This document shows positions 1-6,956 of a stretch of 17,381 nucleotides of DNA, one piece after another (position 1 is the stretch's first letter; every line of letters starts with the position of its first letter). The notes below the pieces were generated by a model. The model saw nothing but the letters and a program-made list of their open reading frames with translations, had not been told where the DNA came from and made no database searches. The stretch lies in assembly GCA_041659585.1 (NCBI GenBank), contig JBAZXY010000014.1, positions 1 to 17,381 of the forward strand, read 5' to 3'. This DNA comes from UBA8518 sp041659585 (GTDB lineage Bacteria > Patescibacteriota > Minisyncoccia > Moranbacterales > UBA2206). A program made the position numbers and the translations under genes.

Positions 1-1070
1 ACGCCGGCGTTATTCAGACCCAGCCAATATTTTTTGCCTGCTTCCAATTTGGCAAAAAGAGGCATGAATTTGGTTCCGCTTTGGATATCTTTGGCGGGAA
101 AAGTTTTCACTGCGATTTTCTGCGGAGCAATGAGTTGAGTTTTCTCATTGAATTCGCGGATCTCCACTGCATATTCTCCCGCCCCGCCATCCCCTTTCTT
201 GGTGAGAAAAAAAGTCACCCCCACCAAATCACTGGCTTGCGGAGAAAAAATCTGCCCGATGAGTGTGCCGGGTTGCGCCAAAGCATCGGAATTTTCCGGA
301 TGTAAAGCTTGCTGCTCGCCCAATCTTGCCGGCTGGTTGTTGCCGAAACTAGTCATTTTTATAGCTGACAAATCACTCGTCTTTTCCACTGCCAATGGCA
401 ACAGTTGCACGTCATCCAAAAAAACCGTACCTGTTTCCGAAGCAGCAGCTGTCAGCACCAAGTCTGAGGCGTCCAACGGAGAGCGGAAATTATATTCATA
501 ATAACGAAATTGATTGGTAGGACTGGCCACCACCCCCACTGCCGCCACTGGAGCAGTTTCGGTGGCATTAGCTAGAGCGATTTGAAAATGACCGTCCTGA
601 GCGCTGGAAATCCACAAGCCCAGTTTGTAATATTTATTTTTTTGCGCCAACAGATAGTTGCTCAAGCGCACCGACTTGTCTTGGCCAATGCCCCACTTTA
701 TTTGCAGACTGCTTTTGCCCAAATGAAATTGGTCTTTCGCCAAAACCACACCAGCATTCTTGCTGATGACTTTTTTGGCTGATCCATAGGTCGCTGTTTC
801 AAAGCCGGCGTCACTGGTTCCATCCAATTCCTGAGCTTTGTCTTTTTGCGGCAACCCGATGACCAGGCCATTTTTTTCCTGGCTGGTCGGTTGCTGTTCC
901 GCCGCCATAGGCGCAGGGGCTTTTTCCAACTTATCTGCCCGCCACAAATACAACCCCTCCCAGAAGATAACCCCTAAAAGAAAAAGACCCAGTGCATAGA
1001 AAATCATGTCTCGAGTGCCTTTCTTTTCGGCGGAAAAAAATTCCTGCCACATTGCTTTTAGTTTCTCCAT
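1..1070 (-). CDS. Membrane-anchored beta-sandwich-like protein (3' end off window)
   Basis: The frame is open from an ATG at 1070 to the window edge (about 356 codons) with no stop, so the C-terminus is missing. The first 20 residues are charged and probably cytoplasmic. They are followed by one hydrophobic helix (about residues 22-43, MIFYALGLFLLGVIFW...) and an extracytoplasmic region. That region is beta-rich; the stretch ending GTVFLDDVQLLPL resembles the last strand of carbohydrate-binding/jelly-roll modules, and a second similar module seems to begin near residue 260. The product is therefore likely a cell-surface protein with sugar- or polymer-binding-like domains; the ligand is unknown. 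A promoter with an extended -10 box lies 60-90 bp upstream and the typA terminator separates it from typA, so it is transcribed on its own. No Shine-Dalgarno is visible. The reading frame is certain; the fold is inferred. Confidence 0.8.
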   Translation of the reverse strand, partial: MEKLKAMWQEFFSAEKKGTRDMIFYALGLFLLGVIFWEGLYLWRADKLEKAPAPMAAEQQPTSQEKNGLVIGLPQKDKAQELDGTSDAGFETATYGSAKKVISKNAGVVLAKDQFHLGKSSLQIKWGIGQDKSVRLSNYLLAQKNKYYKLGLWISSAQDGHFQIALANATETAPVAAVGVVASPTNQFRYYEYNFRSPLDASDLVLTAAASETGTVFLDDVQLLPLAVEKTSDLSAIKMTSFGNNQPARLGEQQALHPENSDALAQPGTLIGQIFSPQASDLVGVTFFLTKKGDGGAGEYAVEIREFNEKTQLIAPQKIAVKTFPAKDIQSGTKFMPLFAKLEAGKKYWLGLNNAG

Positions 1071-1129
1071 ATGATTATAATTTTTTACTATTATTTATTG
1101 AACTTGCCACCCCCTAGAGGCAACTATCT

Positions 1130-1158
1130 ACACTACCAGAAAAAGATGCTGCTGTCAA
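1130..1158 (-). promoter_or_regulatory. Sigma70-type promoter of the membrane-anchored protein
   Basis: On the minus strand TTGACA (1153-1158), a 17-bp spacer and TAGTGT (1130-1135) preceded by TGG form a consensus -35 plus extended -10 promoter. The start of transcription would be near 1123, giving a leader of about 50 nt before the ATG at 1070. Confidence 0.65.
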
Positions 1159-1218
1159 GGGAGTTTTTCTACCCATTTCTCGTGTTGATGGCTTCTTTTT
1201 TCCTCTTCTCCGCCAAAG

Positions 1219-1250
1219 AAAAAATGGACACGCCGAGTGTCCATTTTTTT
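1219..1250 (-). terminator. Rho-independent terminator of typA
   Basis: An 11-bp perfect stem (1221-1231 with 1237-1247) closes a 5-nt loop and is flanked by A and T runs on both sides, so it could work in both directions. It lies 23 nt after the typA stop codon. Confidence 0.85.
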
Positions 1251-1272
1251 CAAAGTTGATTGGCAATTGTTA

Positions 1273-3051
1273 TTAGCGCGTGTTTCTTCGACGATCCACT
1301 TCGCTCAGATATTTCTTGCGCAAACGCACACTTTTCGGAGTCACTTCCAAATATTCATCGGCGGAAATGATTTCCAAGCCGGTTTCAATGGTGATCGGTT
1401 TGGGAGGCGCCAGTTGCAAGGCATCATCCGCTCCGGAAGAACGCATATTGGAAAGTTGCTTGCCTTTGATCGGATTAACCGACATATCTTGTCCTTTGGA
1501 GGTGTTGCCAATCACCATGCCTTCATACACTTCGGTGGCTGGAGCGATATACAAAGTACCGCGATCTTGCAAATTTGCCAAAGAGAAGCCCAAAGCTTTG
1601 CCGCTGGCCATGGAAATCATGGAGCCGGAAGCACGCCGTTGGATGTCGCCGACATAATCCTTGAAACCAATCACGCGGGAAGACATAATTCCTTCGCCTT
1701 TCGTGTCGATGACAAATTCCCCCCGATAACCCAACAGTCCTCGTGTCGGACCTTCAAACACCAAGCGCGTTTGGCCATTGGTTTGCTTCATATTGGTCAT
1801 GATGGATTTTCTGCGGCCTAATTTATCAATAATCGTCCCGGAAAAAGCATCCGGCACATCAATTGTCACCTCTTCAAACGGTTCCAATTTTTGCCCCTCC
1901 TCTTCCTTGATGATTACTTGCGGCTGGGAAACTTGCAATTCATAGCCCTCTCGACGCATGTTCTCGAGCAAGATAGCTACATGCAATTCTCCTCGGCCAT
2001 AGACTTTGTAGTGATCGCCTTCAAAGTCAATGTGCAATCCGACGTTAATTTCCAATTCCTTTTCTAAACGTTCTCGAATTTGTTTGTTAGTGACAAACTT
2101 GCCTTCCCGTCCGGCAAAAGGTGAATCATTAACAATGAAGTTGAGGGAAATTGTCGGCTCATCAATGTGAATAGCCGGCAAAGCAGCTTGCGTGTCATTT
2201 TCACACACTGTCTCTCCGATAAAAATATCTGCTAGACCTGCAAACATCACAATGTCTCCGGCTACCGCTTCGGTCACTTCTTTTCGTTCGGTACCATTGA
2301 AAGTATAGAGCTTGGTGATGCGACCGGTGCGTGATTCTCCAGTCGGCTTTTTCACTGTCACAGTCTGACCATCTTTAATTGTCCCCTCATAGACTCTGGC
2401 CACCGCCATGCGTCCCAAGAAATTGTCATAGCCCAGGTTGAAAGTTTGCATGCTGAGGGGTGCGCTCACATCAGCGTCAGCACATTTTACCTTGGCAATA
2501 ATAGTTTCCAAAAGTGGAGTCAGGTCATGCCCCTCATCATCCAAATGTAATTTAGCAATACCTTCTCGGCCAATCGCATAGACCACCGGAAAATCCAATT
2601 GCTCGTCATTAGCTCCTAAATCTAAAAATAATTCAAAAACTTCTTCCTGCACAATGTCCGGCTGAGCTGCTGGCTTGTCAATCTTGTTGATTACCACAAT
2701 CGGCTTCAATCCCAACTCCAAAGATTTCTTCAATACAAATCTGGTTTGCGGCATCGGTCCTTCCTGCGCATCTACCACTAGCACTACACTATCAATCGAA
2801 CGCAACACACGCTCCACTTCAGAACCGAAATCGGCATGTCCGGGAGTGTCCACAATATTCACTTTGGTGTCTTTATAAAAAATAGAAGTGTTTTTGGCAT
2901 AAATGGTGATACCTCGTTCTTTTTCCAAGGTATTGGAATCCATACTGACAGTTTCATCTGTCACCATTCCGGTTTGACGCAAGATAGCGTCGGTTAAAGT
3001 TGTTTTGCCATGATCTACGTGAGCGATAATGGCGATGTTTCTGATTTCCAT
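1273..3051 (-). CDS. typA: Translational GTPase TypA/BipA
   Basis: The 592-residue protein matches the TypA/BipA family in full length (usually about 600-615). GTPase motifs are in order: G1 AHVDHGKTT (10-18), G2 RGITI (46-50), G3 DTPGHADF (68-75) and G4 NKID (122-125). After these come an EF-Tu-like domain 2, EF-G-like domains III and V, and the family-specific C-terminal domain ending in SVRLRKKYL. TypA is a ribosome-binding GTPase, related to EF-G and LepA, that helps ribosome assembly and translation under stress. The usual G5 alanine context (YASA) reads YAIG here (158-161). The gene is monocistronic, bounded by its own terminator and a 370-bp upstream region. The start is fixed by the conserved N-terminus; only a weak AAGAAG stands in the ribosome-binding position. 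Confidence 0.97.
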   Translation of the reverse strand: MEIRNIAIIAHVDHGKTTLTDAILRQTGMVTDETVSMDSNTLEKERGITIYAKNTSIFYKDTKVNIVDTPGHADFGSEVERVLRSIDSVVLVVDAQEGPMPQTRFVLKKSLELGLKPIVVINKIDKPAAQPDIVQEEVFELFLDLGANDEQLDFPVVYAIGREGIAKLHLDDEGHDLTPLLETIIAKVKCADADVSAPLSMQTFNLGYDNFLGRMAVARVYEGTIKDGQTVTVKKPTGESRTGRITKLYTFNGTERKEVTEAVAGDIVMFAGLADIFIGETVCENDTQAALPAIHIDEPTISLNFIVNDSPFAGREGKFVTNKQIRERLEKELEINVGLHIDFEGDHYKVYGRGELHVAILLENMRREGYELQVSQPQVIIKEEEGQKLEPFEEVTIDVPDAFSGTIIDKLGRRKSIMTNMKQTNGQTRLVFEGPTRGLLGYRGEFVIDTKGEGIMSSRVIGFKDYVGDIQRRASGSMISMASGKALGFSLANLQDRGTLYIAPATEVYEGMVIGNTSKGQDMSVNPIKGKQLSNMRSSGADDALQLAPPKPITIETGLEIISADEYLEVTPKSVRLRKKYLSEVDRRRNTR

Positions 3052-3147
3052 AGTGTTTCTTGTCTTCTTAAAGCTGATTAAGAGGACTTTTTTGGTTTAT
3101 AAGTTAATTGGGAACAAAAAAAACTGCCGTTACCCAGCAGAACTAAA

Positions 3148-3306
3148 GTAGACTTATCTTAAATAATTTTTCAAGCGAAACTTTTTAATTTTCGGCGAAA
3201 CGCAGTTAAAAATTCTGATGAATACCCTAGTATTTGAAAAATTTTTAACCAGTTGTAGCCAAAATTTGAAAGTTTTTAGCGAAAATACTATTTAAGATAA
3301 GTCTAC
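3148..3306. repeat. 159-bp imperfect palindromic element with perfect 18-bp ends
   Basis: The 18-bp ends (3148-3165 and 3289-3306) are perfect inverted copies. Inside them the two 49-nt arms have equal length and align without a gap at about 60% complementarity. They end in a perfect 10-bp pair (3205-3214 with 3240-3249). A further 5-bp stem (3221-3225 with 3230-3234) sits at the centre. The whole element folds as one long hairpin. It lies between the terminator of the lipoprotein unit and typA, outside any plausible gene. It resembles a small non-autonomous palindromic or MITE-like element; no target-site duplication is evident at its edges. Confidence 0.7.
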
Positions 3307-3352
3307 GAAATCTACTTCCAAAAGTATATGCCTTTTCCTGAATTTTGTCAAC

Positions 3353-3385
3353 AAAAAACCGCACTCCTCGAAAGAAAAGTGCGGC
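3353..3385 (-). terminator. Rho-independent terminator of the SemiSWEET-lipoprotein unit
   Basis: On the minus strand a 7-bp GC-rich stem (3378-3384 with 3359-3365) is followed by six T residues (3358-3353). It is the second of two hairpins after the lipoprotein stop codon. Confidence 0.8.
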
Positions 3386-3387
3386 TT

Positions 3388-3421
3388 GTGAGTCTTGCTT
3401 CAATGATGAAGCAAGACTCAC
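3388..3421. other. Perfect 15-bp hairpin directly after the lipoprotein stop codon
   Basis: 3388-3402 pairs perfectly with 3407-3421 around a 4-nt loop. It begins 2 nt after the stop codon at 3424-3426 and has no T run of its own; the true terminator follows 3 nt later. It may stabilise the mRNA 3' end or be half of a tandem terminator. Confidence 0.75.
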
Positions 3422-3423
3422 TG

Positions 3424-3825
3424 TTATAATGGGACAGGTATAGCTATACATGCCTCCTGGTGTCTTCTGCCATTACTCAATCTCGGATCCGAGTAATAGA
3501 TACAAGTAACTCGCACGCTCATCCCTATTTCAGGATTTATTTTGGATCCCCACAAGGCAATTTTGACTGAGACATTGGGAATGTTTACTACTCCAACCAT
3601 CCCTTGATTTCCTTTCGGGGCTATTCCAATTGTGGCGATTACATTTTCGCCACCGAGAATTCTTTCCGTAAAACTATCTGCTTCTCCTTGATAGCCCTTC
3701 AACTCAGAATTCTGGGCAACTTTTATTGCTTCCTCACTACCTATTACTTCCTTGCTACCCCTGCAACCACCGAGAAATACCAGAGATACCAGCATCATCA
3801 ACGCGCAAACCATTTTCTTAGACAT
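3424..3825 (-). CDS. Small lipoprotein, possible OB-fold
   Basis: The 133-residue protein has a type II signal peptide: MSKK, a hydrophobic stretch and the lipobox LGGC with Cys21 as the lipidation site. The mature part (about 112 residues) starts with a Ser/Glu-rich linker. It then has a strand-rich region (GENVIATIGI, MVGVVNIPNVSVKIALWG, MSVRVTCIYYSD) that ends in a conserved-looking Cys, reminiscent of the tRNA_anti-like OB-fold lipoprotein family. That family match is tentative. An ATG 27 codons upstream is rejected because it adds a basic, non-signal extension, whereas the chosen ATG follows a strong AAGGAGA at 5-nt spacing. It is the second gene of a unit with the PQ-loop transporter, 62 bp downstream of it. 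Confidence 0.75.
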   Translation of the reverse strand: MSKKMVCALMMLVSLVFLGGCRGSKEVIGSEEAIKVAQNSELKGYQGEADSFTERILGGENVIATIGIAPKGNQGMVGVVNIPNVSVKIALWGSKINPEIGMSVRVTCIYYSDPRLSNGRRHQEACIAIPVPL

Positions 3826-3887
3826 TATATTCTCCTTTGCCCGATGTAGTCGGTGCCGCCGTTTGGAATGTTTATTGTGATGTAACT

Positions 3888-4157
3888 TTACATATACATA
3901 AAACAAAATACCACGGTGATTAAGGAAACAACGGCACTGCCCGCCATCCCATAGAACATAGCGGCGGAACGAAGGTTAAGCCTTCCATGCAAACTGATGG
4001 CGACCTGAAATACAAAAAAAATTAGCCACATTACAATGGAAACATTTTCTGAACTTTTTAACTGCCACATTTTTATGGGCTGTGGCAACATTGCCACAAT
4101 ATTCAGATACATGCCTATGTCAAAAATCCATTTCAAAAGCCCTTTAAATAAGTCCAT
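3888..4157 (-). CDS. SemiSWEET-like PQ-loop small transporter
   Basis: The 89-residue protein has three predicted membrane helices (about residues 10-28, 37-55, 65-86). The first contains the PQ-loop signature LPQPIKMWQLKSSENVS, in which the Pro-Gln pair is followed by the typical basic/Ser loop. Length and pattern fit bacterial SemiSWEETs, which work as homodimers to move sugars across the membrane; the substrate here is unknown. The longer frame starting at 4241 is rejected: that ATG lies inside the predicted promoter. GGGGAGGGG (4161-4169) is placed well for ATG at 4157 (5-nt spacing) and poorly for the adjacent ATG at 4160. It is first in a unit with the lipoprotein gene. Confidence 0.85.
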   Translation of the reverse strand: MDLFKGLLKWIFDIGMYLNIVAMLPQPIKMWQLKSSENVSIVMWLIFFVFQVAISLHGRLNLRSAAMFYGMAGSAVVSLITVVFCFMYM

Positions 4158-4212
4158 CATCCCCTCCCCAAAATATAATTTAATAGGATATTCTATTATT
4201 AAACAACTAACA

Positions 4213-4241
4213 ATTATAGCAGTTTTACAGCCAAAAGTCAA
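4213..4241 (-). promoter_or_regulatory. Strong sigma70-type promoter of the SemiSWEET-lipoprotein unit
   Basis: On the minus strand TTGACT (4236-4241), 17 bp, then TATAAT (4213-4218) preceded by TGC: a near-consensus promoter with perfect -10 and an extended -10 element. Predicted transcription start is near 4206, about 50 nt ahead of the chosen ATG. The 110 bp between this and the next terminator (4242-4354) hold nothing I recognise. Confidence 0.8.
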
Positions 4242-4354
4242 TGCCTGGTCATTTTTTGGCTTGTTTGACGTACAAAGTGGTTATATGATTACTAGGGATT
4301 AGTATTTATATCAGTTAAGACCGCCCCACAAACATAACCCTCAAAAATGCGAAT

Positions 4355-4387
4355 AAAAAAAGCCGTCTGACCCAGACAGCTTTTTTA
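4355..4387 (-). terminator. Rho-independent terminator of the DUF2892 gene
   Basis: A stem around GTCTG/CAGAC (4364-4368 with 4372-4376), extended with one mismatch by GC pairs and by A/T runs of about 7 on either side. It starts 12 nt after the stop codon of the DUF2892 gene. Confidence 0.8.
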
Positions 4388-4398
4388 TTTCGCAGAAA

Positions 4399-4596
4399 CT
4401 ATTTCTTATTCGTGTTGATGCCAAAGACTTTATACAAAGCACAAAAACCGGTAGCCGCAGTAACTAGAGCCACAATGCCCGCCACATACAAAACTACGGT
4501 GAAGCTGTTTGCTCCCAGCCCAAAGGCTAAAGCAATCAAAATTAGACCCACTACTAGTCGGATAATCCGATCCAGACCGCTTTCATTTCTGGCCAT
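4399..4596 (-). CDS. DUF2892 family small inner-membrane protein
   Basis: The 65-residue protein matches the DUF2892 (YgaP C-terminal-like) family. It has an N-terminal NESGLDRIIRLVVG motif, two hydrophobic helices (about residues 11-27 and 31-50) and the closing signature GFCALYKVFGINT, where relatives usually have GFCPLYxxxGIxT. In other bacteria this two-helix module occurs alone or fused to rhodanese domains; its molecular role is unknown. It lies 21 bp downstream of the coiled-coil gene and ends at a terminator, so the two form a transcription unit. No Shine-Dalgarno is visible. Confidence 0.9.
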   Translation of the reverse strand: MARNESGLDRIIRLVVGLILIALAFGLGANSFTVVLYVAGIVALVTAATGFCALYKVFGINTNKK

Positions 4597-4617
4597 AGGG
4601 TTATAAAATTAGTTGAA

Positions 4618-4992
4618 TTATTTTTCCTCTGTTTTAATTTCGTTGGTTTTTTTGAATTTCACTACGTAGGTCGGTTCATATTTGTTACTGTATTCATCCA
4701 CCACCTCCACCGTTTTGCCATCCATCAGACTAGTCATGGCAATGTCATTCAATAGCTCTTCATTGGCCGATACTTCACTCTTGAGATCCTCGAATCTTTC
4801 ATAGGATTTCCCCATAGAATTTTGCACCTTGAGCTCGATTTGTTTTTTCTTGTCGCGCAATTCCTTGGCTTTTTCCACGATGTCCGCATAATCGTCAGTT
4901 TGCGCCAGAGCATCTTTATACATCTCCCGGATGCCTTTCATCTCTTTTTTCATTTCACGGATTTCATTGAAAACGGTTTGCATGTCTTGCAT
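4618..4992 (-). CDS. Small coiled-coil protein of unknown function
   Basis: The 124-residue protein is highly charged, without a signal peptide or membrane helix. Residues 1-60 form a predicted long helix or coiled coil (repeated EIREMKKEMKGIREMY, EKAKELRDKKKQIELK). The last third (about 85-120) looks like a short beta hairpin (KTVEVVDEYSNKYEPTYVVKFKK) with a charged tail. I do not recognise the family. It is first in a unit with the DUF2892 membrane protein, which suggests but does not show a membrane-associated role. There is no Shine-Dalgarno; the start is set by the only in-frame upstream ATG. Confidence 0.75.
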   Translation of the reverse strand: MQDMQTVFNEIREMKKEMKGIREMYKDALAQTDDYADIVEKAKELRDKKKQIELKVQNSMGKSYERFEDLKSEVSANEELLNDIAMTSLMDGKTVEVVDEYSNKYEPTYVVKFKKTNEIKTEEK

Positions 4993-5048
4993 AGTATTTA
5001 TTTTAATAGATTAGTAATAGACCAGTTGCGTGATCGGTCCATTGAATA

Positions 5049-5077
5049 ATTTTACCACACTTTTAGGGTTAGGAAAA
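5049..5077 (-). promoter_or_regulatory. Possible promoter of the coiled-coil/DUF2892 unit
   Basis: TAAAAT (5049-5054, minus strand) is preceded by TGG, an extended -10. At 17 bp upstream the -35 position reads TTTTCC, a poor match. The predicted leader is about 50 nt. Confidence 0.4.
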
Positions 5078-5111
5078 TACTGACCCTCCTCGCCCGCCCC
5101 AAATACAAGCC

Positions 5112-5145
5112 AAGACCTTAGCCGCTCTAGGGCGACCAAGGTCTT
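5112..5145 (-). terminator. Hairpin after the flavoprotein gene, weak terminator
   Basis: An 8-bp perfect stem (5112-5119 with 5138-5145) with an 18-nt partly self-pairing loop starts about 10 nt after the flavoprotein stop. The downstream T tract on the minus strand is interrupted, so termination may be partial. Confidence 0.5.
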
Positions 5146-5155
5146 TTCTTCATGA

Positions 5156-6481
5156 TTATTCCTCCCGCTGCCCGGCATAGGTCCCCGCGGCGTAACCGGT
5201 GCTCCAGCATACTTGTAGGTTATAACCCCCAGTAGGACCATCTAGGTTCAAGATTTCTCCCGCCAAAAAAAGATTGCTCACCAGGCGCGATTGCATGGTT
5301 TTGGAATCTACTTCTCGCGTATCCACTCCGCCACTAGTGACAATGGCCTGGCCATAGCCAGTTGTGCCATCGGCGGTCAAGCGCAAATCCTTGAGCAGTT
5401 CCACTAGCTTTTGGCGTTCTTCGCGCGTCACAAAATTTATCTTTTTGCGCGAGTCAATGCTGGATAAAGTGACAACCAAAGGAATCATTTTTTGCGGCAA
5501 CAATTCCGGCAAATAATTAATAAAATCCTTATTGCTATTCTCCTTGAAATCACGTTGCAAGCGTGCGTCCAATTGTTCATGATTGAGCGCCGGCTTGAGA
5601 TCCAGGGAAACAATCACTTCTCCGTGCGCCATTAGCTCGGTCAACTTCTTGCTGATATCCAGCACAATCGGACCCGTCAAACCAAAATGCGTAAACATCA
5701 TTTCTCCAAAGCGGGAGTCTTGTTTTTTTCCATTTTGCAATAATGTAATAGTCACATTTTTTAAACTCAAACCTTGCGCCTCCTTAACCCAAGGCTCTTT
5801 GATTTTCACCGGCACCAAAGCGGGGGCGGTGGCAATGATAGTGTGTCCGCAATCTTGCGCCCACTGATAACCATCCCCGATTGAACCGGTTGTGGGATAG
5901 GATTTCCCTCCGGTGCATAAAATAAATTTATCGGCATAGATCCGGCGCACTGGTAAAAGTGCTTGTTTTTCCTCTGAAATATAGCCTTTTTCTCCAATTC
6001 TTACACTAGTGATTTTCTTGCCTGCGACTAGCGCCTGGATATCAAAGCCCGCTACCGGAGCATCGTAGATTATTTCCACCTTATTTTTAGCTAAATATCT
6101 TTTTAGCACTTGCAGAACATCCTGCGCCTGATCCGACACCGGAAATACTCGCCCCCCTCGCTCCACTTTCGTGGCCACTTGCCGCTCTTCGAAAAACCGG
6201 ATCACTTCTTCCGGCCCAAAAGTCGCCAGCGAAGAAAAAAGAAACTTTCCATTGGCGCCAAATTTCTTAATCATTTCTTTATCATTAAATTCTGCTTGGG
6301 TAATATTGCACCTCCCCTTGCCGGTAATGAGCAATTTCTTGCCTAGGGTGGCGTTTTTTTCCAACAAAGCCACGCGCGCACCTAATTCAGCTGCCCGACC
6401 TGCTGCAATCATTCCGGTGGGTCCACCACCGATCACCACTACATCATACTTCTCCTGATTATTTTCTGAAACTAAATTCAT
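5156..6481 (-). CDS. BaiN/HI0933-family FAD-dependent oxidoreductase
   Basis: The 441-residue protein belongs to the HI0933/YhiN/BaiN flavoprotein family. It shows the N-terminal FAD-binding Rossmann motif VVVIGGGPTG (14-23), the family hallmark LLITGKGRCNIT (50-61), a second nucleotide-proximal CTGGKSYPTTGSIGDGY (189-205), and the C-terminal FAD loop GPTGGYNLQVCWSTGYAAG. Length is normal for the family (about 400-420) plus a short insertion around residues 160-180. Members are cytosolic flavoproteins. Some homologues reduce steroid double bonds, but the physiological substrate in most bacteria is unknown, so no specific reaction is assigned. It is a single-gene unit. The first ATG is close to the Rossmann fold and no Shine-Dalgarno precedes it. 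Confidence 0.93.
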   Translation of the reverse strand: MNLVSENNQEKYDVVVIGGGPTGMIAAGRAAELGARVALLEKNATLGKKLLITGKGRCNITQAEFNDKEMIKKFGANGKFLFSSLATFGPEEVIRFFEERQVATKVERGGRVFPVSDQAQDVLQVLKRYLAKNKVEIIYDAPVAGFDIQALVAGKKITSVRIGEKGYISEEKQALLPVRRIYADKFILCTGGKSYPTTGSIGDGYQWAQDCGHTIIATAPALVPVKIKEPWVKEAQGLSLKNVTITLLQNGKKQDSRFGEMMFTHFGLTGPIVLDISKKLTELMAHGEVIVSLDLKPALNHEQLDARLQRDFKENSNKDFINYLPELLPQKMIPLVVTLSSIDSRKKINFVTREERQKLVELLKDLRLTADGTTGYGQAIVTSGGVDTREVDSKTMQSRLVSNLFLAGEILNLDGPTGGYNLQVCWSTGYAAGTYAGQREE

Positions 6482-6555
6482 TTTTTCTAAACTTACTATT
6501 TTTAATCATTAACGTTATTGCATCATATTTCCTTGCTGCAATTTGTTATGCAACA

Positions 6556-6585
6556 AGTCTATCACTCTAGCACAGACTCTCTCAA
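6556..6585 (-). promoter_or_regulatory. Possible promoter of the flavoprotein gene
   Basis: TTGAGA (6580-6585), an 18-bp spacer and TAGACT (6556-6561) preceded by TGA, minus strand. The leader would be about 70 nt. Reasonable but not unique match. Confidence 0.45.
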
Positions 6586-6593
6586 AAATCAAA

Positions 6594-6626
6594 CAAAAAA
6601 GCCTCGCTTGCGCAAGGCTTTTTTTG
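6594..6626 (-). terminator. Rho-independent terminator of the cold-shock gene
   Basis: GCCT/AGGC stem (6601-6604 with 6615-6618) extended by A6/T7 runs on both sides. It lies 6 nt after the cold-shock stop codon and may work in both directions. Confidence 0.85.
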
Positions 6627-6631
6627 ATCGA

Positions 6632-6832
6632 CTAGATTTTTGATACGTTTACAGCGTTTTGTCCTTTCGGGCTTTCGCTGATATCGAATTGAACGTTGTC
6701 GCCTTCTTTCAGGTCATTGAATTGCACGTCTTGCAATTCTTTTGCATGGAAGAAAAGATCCTTATCACTGCCTTCGATAGCAATGAATCCAAATCCACGA
6801 TCGGTCAATCTTTTGATTGTTCCTTGTGCCAT
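6632..6832 (-). CDS. Cold-shock domain protein (CspA-like)
   Basis: The 66-residue protein is a single cold-shock OB-fold: MAQGTIKRLTDRGFGFI with RNP1 RGFGFI (12-17), RNP2 DLFFHAKEL (25-33) and a closing beta strand NAVNVSKI. Such proteins bind single-stranded RNA and act as RNA chaperones or anti-terminators. Compared with CspA the RNP1 begins Arg instead of Lys and RNP2 reads LFFHA instead of VFVHF, both common variants. A longer frame starting at 6871 is rejected because the family always starts just before the first beta strand. There is no Shine-Dalgarno. The gene has a strong promoter and an about 84-nt leader with a short direct repeat. Confidence 0.93.
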   Translation of the reverse strand: MAQGTIKRLTDRGFGFIAIEGSDKDLFFHAKELQDVQFNDLKEGDNVQFDISESPKGQNAVNVSKI

Positions 6833-6889
6833 TTTGATATAGTACAAATTAATTAAATACACATACCGCAATGCAAAGGAAGTTCGACT

Positions 6890-6910
6890 ACGCTACTTGC
6901 TGCACGCTAC
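6890..6910. repeat. 7-bp direct repeat in the cold-shock gene leader
   Basis: ACGCTAC occurs at 6890-6896 and 6904-6910, 14 bp centre to centre (GTAGCGT in the mRNA). It falls within the first 30 nt of the predicted leader RNA. Confidence 0.5.
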
Positions 6911-6922
6911 TGTGATAAATTT

Positions 6923-6951
6923 AGTGTAGCATACTCTCTAGCTCTTGTAAA
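6923..6951 (-). promoter_or_regulatory. Promoter of the cold-shock gene
   Basis: TTTACA (6946-6951), 17 bp, TACACT (6923-6928) preceded by TGC, minus strand. It begins just beyond the ABC-F stop codon. I see no terminator between the two, so read-through from the ABC-F gene is possible. Confidence 0.75.
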
Positions 6952-6956
6952 GGGTT

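Noticed and set aside
1237..1821. A 194-codon plus-strand open frame opposite typA
   Set aside because: It is fully antisense to a clear typA gene, begins inside the typA terminator and shows no domain or signal.
3826..3906. Upstream ATG extending the lipoprotein by 27 residues
   Set aside because: The extension is His/Lys/Arg-rich and would bury the signal peptide; the internal ATG has a strong Shine-Dalgarno.
4158..4241. Upstream ATG extending the SemiSWEET protein by 28 residues
   Set aside because: That ATG overlaps the -35 box of the predicted promoter, and the internal ATG has a GGAGG at the right distance.
5060..5073. Telomere-like TTTTAGGGTTAGG
   Set aside because: Only two imperfect units in a bacterial intergenic region; chance similarity.
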